Origin: Acidipila rosea
GTDB taxonomy: Bacteria; Acidobacteriota; Terriglobia; Terriglobales; Acidobacteriaceae
NCBI RefSeq assembly: GCF_004339725.1
Contig: NZ_SMGK01000001.1
Span: forward strand, 248,001-312,000
DNA: 64,000 nucleotides
Reading direction: 5' to 3'
A program made the translations under genes and the position numbers. A model generated the notes under the pieces. The model searched no databases. It was not told where the DNA came from and was given only the letters and a program-made list of their open reading frames with translations. Shown piece after piece: positions 58,161-64,000 of the stretch. How positions within the stretch are numbered: position 1 is the first letter of the stretch; the number at the start of each line of letters is the position of its first letter.

Positions 58161-59528
58161 CTACCCCTTTCCAAGCGGTTGATTGTTTATCCAGTATTTC
58201 TCGGCGACGGGGCGGACCAGCAGGTTCGCCAGGAAGCCTACGACGAGCAGGCCGGCCATGATGTGCAGAACGGTCTGGTAGGCGGTGGCGCGGTCGACGC
58301 CGTGGGCGAGCTGGGATTCGCGGGTGTAGTTGACGAGCACCGGGCCGACGATGCCTGCGACGGACCAGGCGGTGAGCAGGCGGCCGTAGATGGCGCCGAT
58401 CTGCTGGCTGCCGAACATGTCTTTGAGGTAGGCAGGAATGGTCGAGAAGCCCGCGCCGTACATGCTGAGCAGGACGCCGGAGATGAGGACGAAGAGCACG
58501 ATGCTGTTGAGGTGGGCGTGGCCGGTGTAGGGAAGCACGGCATATCCGATGACGCCGAGCAGCAGCAGGATCATGAAGGTGACCTTGCGTCCGAGGTAGT
58601 CGGAGATGGTCGACCAGAAGAAGCGGCCGCCCATGTTGAAGAGGCTCAGCACGCCTACGAAACCGCCTGCCGCGACGGCGCTGATGCCGAAGAGATCCTG
58701 AATCATGGGCGATGCCTGCTCGACTATGCCGATGCCGGCGGTGGTGTTCATGCAGAGGACCAGCCAGAGCAGCCAGAACTGCGGAGTGCGGAAGGCGGGG
58801 CCTACGGCGACGTTGTGCGTGCTGACCATGCCGGATGATTTCGTTGGCGCGGTCCAGCCCTCGGGCTTCCACTCAGGGCGGGGGAGGCGCACCAGCAGGG
58901 CTCCGAAGAGCATGAAGAAGAAGTAGAAGCAGCCCATGACGATCATGGTGCGGGAGACGCCGAGATCCGCGGGCGTGTGGAAGAAGGCCATGAGCTTGAC
59001 GGCCATGGGCGAGCCTATCATCGCGCCGCCGCCGAAGCCCATGATGGCCATGCCGGTGGCGAGGCCTGGACGGTCCGGGAACCACTTGATGAGGGTTGCG
59101 ACGGGGGCGATGTAGCCAAGCCCGAGTCCTATGCCGCCTATGACGCCGTAGCCGAGGTAAAGAAGCCAGAGCTGATGGGTGCGGACGCCGACGGAGGAGA
59201 CAAAGAATCCCAGGGCAAAGAGCACGGCCGCGTAGGCCATGGCTTTGCGCGGGCCCTCCCGCTCAAGCCAGGGGCCGAAAAGCGCCGCGGAGAGGCCGAG
59301 GATGCCGATGGCGAGTGAGAAGATCCAGCCGATCTGGGCCTGGGTCCAGTCACCAGGGGTGGATTTCGCGATGCCGAGAAGGCGGGTGAGGGGAATCTTG
59401 AAGACGCTGAAGGAGTAGACCTGGCCGATGGAGAGATGCACGGCCAGAGCTGCCGGTGGCACAAGCCAGCGGCTGTAGCCGGGTCGCGCGACCGAGTGCT
59501 CACGATCGAGGATGGATAGCAGAGACAC
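58161..59528 (-). CDS. MFS transporter, oxalate/formate antiporter (OFA) family
   Basis: 455 residues, twelve membrane helices. OFA hallmarks: PPAALAVHLSIGQVYSFSVFKIPL in helix 1, the loop GPWLEREGPRKAM, GYGVIGGIGLGLGYIAPVATLIKWFPDRPGLATGMAIMGFGGGAMIGSP, and the second-half FNMGGRFFWSTISDYLGRK. Members exchange oxalate/formate or move pyruvate and other monocarboxylates; the substrate here is open. Followed 6 nt later by its 39-aa partner. The formate dehydrogenase 55 kb away may or may not be related. Confidence 0.88.
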   Translation of the reverse strand: MSLLSILDREHSVARPGYSRWLVPPAALAVHLSIGQVYSFSVFKIPLTRLLGIAKSTPGDWTQAQIGWIFSLAIGILGLSAALFGPWLEREGPRKAMAYAAVLFALGFFVSSVGVRTHQLWLLYLGYGVIGGIGLGLGYIAPVATLIKWFPDRPGLATGMAIMGFGGGAMIGSPMAVKLMAFFHTPADLGVSRTMIVMGCFYFFFMLFGALLVRLPRPEWKPEGWTAPTKSSGMVSTHNVAVGPAFRTPQFWLLWLVLCMNTTAGIGIVEQASPMIQDLFGISAVAAGGFVGVLSLFNMGGRFFWSTISDYLGRKVTFMILLLLGVIGYAVLPYTGHAHLNSIVLFVLISGVLLSMYGAGFSTIPAYLKDMFGSQQIGAIYGRLLTAWSVAGIVGPVLVNYTRESQLAHGVDRATAYQTVLHIMAGLLVVGFLANLLVRPVAEKYWINNQPLGKG

Positions 59529-59631
59529 ATGTCCTCCAGAGGAAAAGGCCTGAAGCGATTCGGATGCTAGCAGGAGCGGAGGCGATGTGTCGCACTAATT
59601 GTTTGGGCTGAGTGTGAATGTTTGATGAACG

Positions 59632-62600
59632 CTAATAGATCACCTTGAGTGAGAACTGTATCTGGCGCGAGGTGCCGGCCGTGCGGCTGATGACGCCGAA
59701 GCCGGAGCCGAGGATGTTGTTAGCAGGCAGGCCCATATTCACGATGTTGAAGAGATTGAAGAACTCCGCGCGGAACTGCAGATCGGCGAGCTCTCCGCCT
59801 CCGCGCCTGGCGCCGAAGGGCGTGTCCTTGATCAGCGAGAAATCGTAGTCGTAGTAGGCGGGACCGCGGAAAGTGTCACGCCCCAGCGTTCCGAAGCGGC
59901 CCTGGTTGGGGCCTGTGCCGCCGGGGACGTGGATGGGAACTGAGAAGTAGGACGCGTTGTCCGCGCCGCGACCGAAGTAGTCTTCGCGCTTCTTGCGAGC
60001 GGTGGAGAGCTGCGGCGTTGCGATCTGGTCAGGGCGGTCAACGCCCATGGAGCCTACGCCGGTCTGCTGGATGCCGGAGTAGATGGTAAACGGGGCTCCG
60101 CTGGTGATGGTGGAGATGCTCAGCAGCTCCCAACCGGCGGTGACTTTGCGATAGACGGGGCGAAGGAAGCTGACGCTCTCGAGGTGAAGATCCTGCGCGA
60201 GGCTGAGGGTGAAGGCGTGGGTGATGTCAAAGGTGGAGGGGCCTTTTTCGGCATGGGTGTCGAAGGGATTCTGGGGAAAGGCCTGGGCGACGGCGCCGGA
60301 GGCTCCGGTGATGAATCCGCCGGAGACGGAGCTGGTGTCGTCGATGGATTTAGACCAGGTGTAACTGGCCTGCACGCCGGGACCGCCGTGCGCGATGTTG
60401 CCCTGAAGAGAAAGCTGCAGGGCGTGGTAAGTGGAGTGGGCGGTGCCGGTGACGAGCTGTTCGGTGCCGAAGCCGCCGGTGAGGGTGCCGGAGCTGTCGA
60501 ATTGAGTGTAGGGGGCAAACTGAGGATCGGCGCCGGGATAGGCGTTAGGGAAGCTGATGCGGGGCAGCCGGATGCCTGCGGTGCCGACATAGTTGGCATC
60601 GGCGGTCAGGTTAGCGAAGGTGCGCTCCAGACCGACGGTCCAGGTGGCGAGATATCCGTTGGTGAACTTCTGATCGATGGCACTGATGTTGAGCGGGGTG
60701 ATCTGGTGGTTAGGAGAGAGTGAGGCGATGTCGCGCTCGTAGCGGTTGATGTCCATGACAGTGTTGGGAGCTACTGCGCTGGTATCGCCGGTTGGGAAGA
60801 TGTCCTGGCCGCCGGGCGTGTAGGCGTGCGGGAGCTGCGAGGGCGTGATCTGGAAGCCATAAGCGATGCCTGCTCCGCGGCTGGCGGTGAGACGCGGATA
60901 GATGACGAAGGGCGTGGAGCCGGTGAGGAAATTGTCCTGCCAGATGTTGGGCGGAATGGTGGTGAGTCCGCCGCCGGCGTGCATGTGCAGATGGTTATTG
61001 GCGCGCCAGTCGAGCTGGACGCGCGGACCCCAGTCGTATTGATTGGAGTTGTAAGCAGGCCGCGGGTTGACGACGAACTCCTGGCCGGGACTGGTGGTGG
61101 TGTCGATGACGCCGGAGGTGCGGTGGGCGCGCTCGGAGATGGCGGAGTAGCGCTCGTAGCGAAGGCCGTAGTCCAGCGTGAAACGATCAGACAGCTTCCA
61201 TGTGTCCTGCAGGTAGAGATCGCCGGCGTTGCGGGTGATGGCGGCGGGGCCGATGTGGGGGCCATTGGAAAAATAAGGTGGCGCAACGGCGACGGTGTAA
61301 GCGAACGGGCTGCCGGTGAGCAGGCTGCTGAGCGTATCCGGCAGGGGATCGCCTGCGTGGATGGTGTGGGCGCCGCTCTGCGAAAGGATATTGACCGGAG
61401 AGTAGGCGGTGCCGCCACCGAAGTCGTATTCGCCGTTAGGGCTGATGCCGAAGTAGGTCGTGTCGCGGTTGAAGCGCAGTTCACCGCCGAACTTCCAGGA
61501 ATGCTTGCCGGTGACGTAGGAGACGCTCTGCTGCAGTTGAAAGAGATTGCCGAAGGCGGTCATGACGGAACCGGCTGCAGAGTTGAAGGCCTCGAAGAGG
61601 CCATCATTGAATTTGACGGCTGGATCGGTGCGGTTGGTGGTGGGAAACGATGGCGTGGTGCGGGTGATGCTGAATTCGGTTTCGAGCTCCAGCTTAGGCG
61701 AAAGGGTGCGGGTGTAGTCCACGGCGAGATTGCGCTGCCGGTCAATGTACTGGATGCCGAAGCTGGGGTCGATGACGGTCTGATCGGGATTGGTGGTGGG
61801 GCCGGTGAGATTGTCGTAGGTCACGCGCGCGAACAGGTGATTCCTGGCGCCGATCTGCTGGTCGATGCGGACGGAAAACTGATCTGCGTTGGTGACGACC
61901 TTGGAGGAAGTGGCAAAGGTGTGAACACCGTATGCGCCCTCGGGGAAGTTGGGCAGCGGATAGCGGGCGAGTACGCGGGCGATCTGCGCGTTGACGGGAA
62001 CGAAGAGAGTGTCGCCGGGGTAAGCGGTGCTGTCCTGCCCGGCGCGCTCCTGGGCGGTGGGCACGGGCAGCACCTGCGTGGTGCCCAGGACCTGGCGGAA
62101 GCCCTGATATTCGCCATAGTAGAAGGTCTTGCGGCGGCCATCGTAGAGGTGCGGAAGCACGACTGGGCCGCCGTTGGTGAAGCCGAACTCATTGCGGCGG
62201 AAGGGTGGAATGCGTCCGGGGTTGGCGATGGAGGAGTGGTCGAAGTAGTTGCGGGCATCGAGCGCGGAGTTGCGCAGAAATTCAAAGACCGAGCCGTGAA
62301 TATCGTTGGAGCCGGAGCGGGTGAGGATATTGGTGAAGCCGGCTGCGCCGCGGCCGATCTCGGCTGGCATCCAGCCGGAGCTGGATTGGATCTCCTGGAC
62401 GGCATCGACGTTGAAGTTGGAAAAGGTCGCGCCGCCCATCTCGGGATCGCTGGTGTCGGCGCCGTCCATAGCGAAGGTGGCCTCGACGCCGCGCTGGCCG
62501 TTGATGGCGAACTGCTGGGTGAAGTTGTTGGCGCCGTTCGAGTCCGTCATGGTGCCAGCGGCAAGCAACAGGAGCTGGCTGAAGTCGCGTTTGTTAAGCG

Positions 62601-63069
62601 GAAGCTGGCTGACCGAGCTGCTGGACAGCGCCTCGCCGCCGGTGCCCTCGGTTTTGGCGGAGACGGCCTCGCTCTGGGCGAAGGTGATGGCAAGCACTCC
62701 TTGCGGCGTGAGCGTGAGCACGGCGTGAGCGGGCGGCGTGGCAAGATTGAGCGGCTGCGGATAGCGGGCAGTGTGGCCGGAACTCTTTACGGAGAGCTGA
62801 TAGATGCCTGCGGGAATGTGCTCGAAGAGGAAGTGGCCATCGGCGGCGGTGAGGGTGTGGAACTTGTGGCCGTCGGCGCTGAGCTCAATGGCAGCTCCGC
62901 CGATGGGCTTCGAGGCGTAGTCGCGGAGGGTTCCCTCCCAGGCAGGGGCGGAAGGCTGCTGGCACCACGAGGCGAGTGAGAAAAGGGAGGCAACTAGAAA
63001 GGCCCATACTGCATGAAGCAACAGGTGTCCGTGCCGGTGGTTTTTCCGGGCGAGGGGTTTTGAAGGCAT
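59632..63069 (-). CDS. TonB-dependent receptor with N-terminal carboxypeptidase-regulatory-like domain (Oar type)
   Basis: Outer-membrane active transporter, 1145 residues. Signal peptide (residues about 15-37, HAVWAFLVASLFSLASWCQQ), then a CarboxypepD_reg-like beta-sandwich (WEGTLRDYASKPIGGAAIELSADGHKFHTLTAADGHFLFEHIPAG), a plug domain (PLNKRDFSQLLLLAAGT, FTQQFAINGQRGVEATFAMDGADTSDP, VDAVQEIQSSSGWMPAEIGRGAAGFTNILTRSGSNDIHGSVFEFLRN) and a large barrel ending QIQFSLKVIY (terminal aromatic). This family is strongly expanded in acidobacteria and often takes up oligosaccharides. A canonical TonB box is not obvious. Confidence 0.92.
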   Translation of the reverse strand: MPSKPLARKNHRHGHLLLHAVWAFLVASLFSLASWCQQPSAPAWEGTLRDYASKPIGGAAIELSADGHKFHTLTAADGHFLFEHIPAGIYQLSVKSSGHTARYPQPLNLATPPAHAVLTLTPQGVLAITFAQSEAVSAKTEGTGGEALSSSSVSQLPLNKRDFSQLLLLAAGTMTDSNGANNFTQQFAINGQRGVEATFAMDGADTSDPEMGGATFSNFNVDAVQEIQSSSGWMPAEIGRGAAGFTNILTRSGSNDIHGSVFEFLRNSALDARNYFDHSSIANPGRIPPFRRNEFGFTNGGPVVLPHLYDGRRKTFYYGEYQGFRQVLGTTQVLPVPTAQERAGQDSTAYPGDTLFVPVNAQIARVLARYPLPNFPEGAYGVHTFATSSKVVTNADQFSVRIDQQIGARNHLFARVTYDNLTGPTTNPDQTVIDPSFGIQYIDRQRNLAVDYTRTLSPKLELETEFSITRTTPSFPTTNRTDPAVKFNDGLFEAFNSAAGSVMTAFGNLFQLQQSVSYVTGKHSWKFGGELRFNRDTTYFGISPNGEYDFGGGTAYSPVNILSQSGAHTIHAGDPLPDTLSSLLTGSPFAYTVAVAPPYFSNGPHIGPAAITRNAGDLYLQDTWKLSDRFTLDYGLRYERYSAISERAHRTSGVIDTTTSPGQEFVVNPRPAYNSNQYDWGPRVQLDWRANNHLHMHAGGGLTTIPPNIWQDNFLTGSTPFVIYPRLTASRGAGIAYGFQITPSQLPHAYTPGGQDIFPTGDTSAVAPNTVMDINRYERDIASLSPNHQITPLNISAIDQKFTNGYLATWTVGLERTFANLTADANYVGTAGIRLPRISFPNAYPGADPQFAPYTQFDSSGTLTGGFGTEQLVTGTAHSTYHALQLSLQGNIAHGGPGVQASYTWSKSIDDTSSVSGGFITGASGAVAQAFPQNPFDTHAEKGPSTFDITHAFTLSLAQDLHLESVSFLRPVYRKVTAGWELLSISTITSGAPFTIYSGIQQTGVGSMGVDRPDQIATPQLSTARKKREDYFGRGADNASYFSVPIHVPGGTGPNQGRFGTLGRDTFRGPAYYDYDFSLIKDTPFGARRGGGELADLQFRAEFFNLFNIVNMGLPANNILGSGFGVISRTAGTSRQIQFSLKVIY

Positions 63070-63104
63070 TAGGTTAGTCCGGCTTCTGTCTCAACAGGCA
63101 ATTG

Positions 63105-63139
63105 CTTTCCTCAAAAGACTTATTTTTGATAGAGGAAAG
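63105..63139 (-). promoter_or_regulatory. Hairpin in the leader of the TonB-dependent receptor gene
   Basis: CTTTCCTC pairs with GAGGAAAG, with an inner AAAA/TTTT extension across a bulge. Located 36-70 bases before the receptor start. Farther up, GGTA-N6-TACC (63154-63167) could be an operator half-site pair. Function unproven. Confidence 0.3.
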
Positions 63140-63207
63140 GTGAATTTGTTGGTGGTACAACATTACCTTACGAAAGGCTGTTGTGGGGAGCGGAATCAGG
63201 CCGAGTT

Positions 63208-63231
63208 GAAGGATACGGGAGAGTATCCTTC
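63208..63231 (-). terminator. Hairpin after the DinG-like gene
   Basis: GAAGGATAC-GGGAGA-GTATCCTTC, a perfect 9-bp stem 12 nt past the helicase stop; probable terminator separating it from the receptor gene, no strong T-run. Confidence 0.5.
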
Positions 63232-63243
63232 GTCGCCCGCTGG

Positions 63244-64000
63244 CTAGCGGAAGAAATCTTCGACAGCGGCAATGTCCTGCGTGGTGCTGTATCGCGGCAG
63301 GCTCTCCAGAAAGACTTTGCCGTAGCGCTGGCGCTGGAGGCGCGGGTCCAGCAGGACGAGGACGCCGCGGTCTTCAAGAGAGCGGATGAGGCGGCCGAAG
63401 CCCTGCTTGAGGGTGATGACTGCCTGCGGCACCTGGTACTCGAAGAAGGGTTTGCCGCCTGACTCTTCAATAGCCCGCATGCGCGCCTGAACGATGGGGT
63501 CGCTGGGGACGGCAAAAGGCAGACGATCGACAATGACGCAGCTTAGCGCCTCGCCCTGCACGTCAACGCCTTGCCAGAAGCTGGATGTGCCGAAGAGGAC
63601 GGCGTTGGGAGTCTGGCGGAACTCCTCAAGAAGCGCCTTGCGCGGTGCGGTGCCCTGCAGCAGCAGCGGGAAGCCGAGCTCGGAGAGCAGACGCTCGTAG
63701 ACCTCGCGCATCTGCTGGTAGCTGGTGAAGAGGCAGAAGGCGCGGCCCTGAGTAATCTCAAGCACGCGGCGAATCTCCCGGACGGCTGCATCCTGGAAGC
63801 CAGGGTCGCGCGGGTCAGGCATCTCGGGCGGCAGGTAGAGCAAGGCCTGCTTGGAGTAGTTGAAGTGAGACGGGACGACGAGCTCACGCGCATCGCGGAG
63901 ACCTACGCGTTTGCGCATATGTTCAAAGCCGCCCTGCACGGTGAGCGTGGCGGAAGTGAGGACGACGCTGGGGAAGTTCTCAAAGAGCAGCTCGGCGAGC
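63244..64000 (-). CDS. DinG-like ATP-dependent helicase, C-terminal part (runs off the window)
   Basis: Only the C-terminal 250 or so residues are present; the frame stays open to the window edge (LLFENFPSVVLTSATLTVQGGF at the edge). Helicase superfamily 2, XPD/DinG-type motifs: TSATL (motif III-like), ITQGRAFCLFTSYQQMREVYERL, LFGTSSFWQGVDVQGEALSCVIVDRLPFAVPSDP, and motif VI QGFGRLIRSLEDRGVLVLLDPR. Unwinds DNA, in DinG possibly R-loops and forks. The cysteine cluster region would be in the missing N-terminal part. Confidence 0.88.
   Translation of the reverse strand, partial: LAELLFENFPSVVLTSATLTVQGGFEHMRKRVGLRDARELVVPSHFNYSKQALLYLPPEMPDPRDPGFQDAAVREIRRVLEITQGRAFCLFTSYQQMREVYERLLSELGFPLLLQGTAPRKALLEEFRQTPNAVLFGTSSFWQGVDVQGEALSCVIVDRLPFAVPSDPIVQARMRAIEESGGKPFFEYQVPQAVITLKQGFGRLIRSLEDRGVLVLLDPRLQRQRYGKVFLESLPRYSTTQDIAAVEDFFR

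Overview
The window looks like chromosome from a GC-rich member of the Acidobacteriota (Terriglobales/Acidobacteriaceae type). I infer this from the gene families, not from a marker gene. It has a carboxypeptidase-regulatory-domain TonB-dependent receptor of the Oar type, a MacB/FtsX permease of the acidobacterial ADOP kind behind a PadR regulator, a Rne/Rng ribonuclease with a huge acidic insert, a cyclic-nucleotide-domain histidine kinase, and several small exported beta-barrel proteins. I see no rRNA, tRNA or CRISPR array.

Layout. 1-3.6 kb: formate dehydrogenase catalytic subunit with its DUF1641 partner. 3.6-9 kb: small membrane proteins, then aroB-menG/ubiE, a cation-efflux pump with three C-terminal repeats, OsmC and a PASTA protein. 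9-13 kb: small membrane proteins, an M24 peptidase, a cupin and a secreted GH43 glycosidase. 13-18.8 kb: the rimP-nusA-infB operon (minus strand), closed by a strong hairpin. 19-22.7 kb: Tat-exported carboxylesterase, LolA-like protein, nicotinate phosphoribosyltransferase. 22.8-24.9 kb: a complete 2,055-bp IS1595-type mobile element with 24-bp terminal inverted repeats and an 8-bp target duplication. It carries a HEPN-motif protein and a coupled 56-aa protein as passengers and a frameshifted transposase. 25-32 kb: pruA-like dehydrogenase, a lone receiver protein, rodA, a long structured leader and rne/rng. 32-37 kb: two exported proteins, padR with two palindromic operators, ADOP permease. 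37-39 kb: histidine kinase and a DUF4174 protein. 39-49.5 kb: one tightly packed branched-chain amino-acid operon, leuA-leuB-(exported unknown)-leuC-leuD-ilvD-ilvB-ilvN-ilvC, facing a LysR regulator across a 15-bp LysR-type box. 50-56 kb: three small beta-barrel proteins, a degenerate M48-like protein and TonB. 56-64 kb: galE, an acetyltransferase, an oxalate/formate-type MFS transporter with a 39-aa small partner, the TonB-dependent receptor, and the C-terminal part of a DinG-like helicase running off the window.

How it fits together: most of the window is core metabolism (shikimate, menaquinone, BCAA, NAD salvage), translation/transcription factors and envelope functions. The TonB protein and the large receptor, though not adjacent, belong to the same outer-membrane uptake machinery. 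The clearest accessory unit is the IS1595-type element. Its ends, target duplication and passenger pair can all be read directly from the sequence, and it is the most interesting item here.
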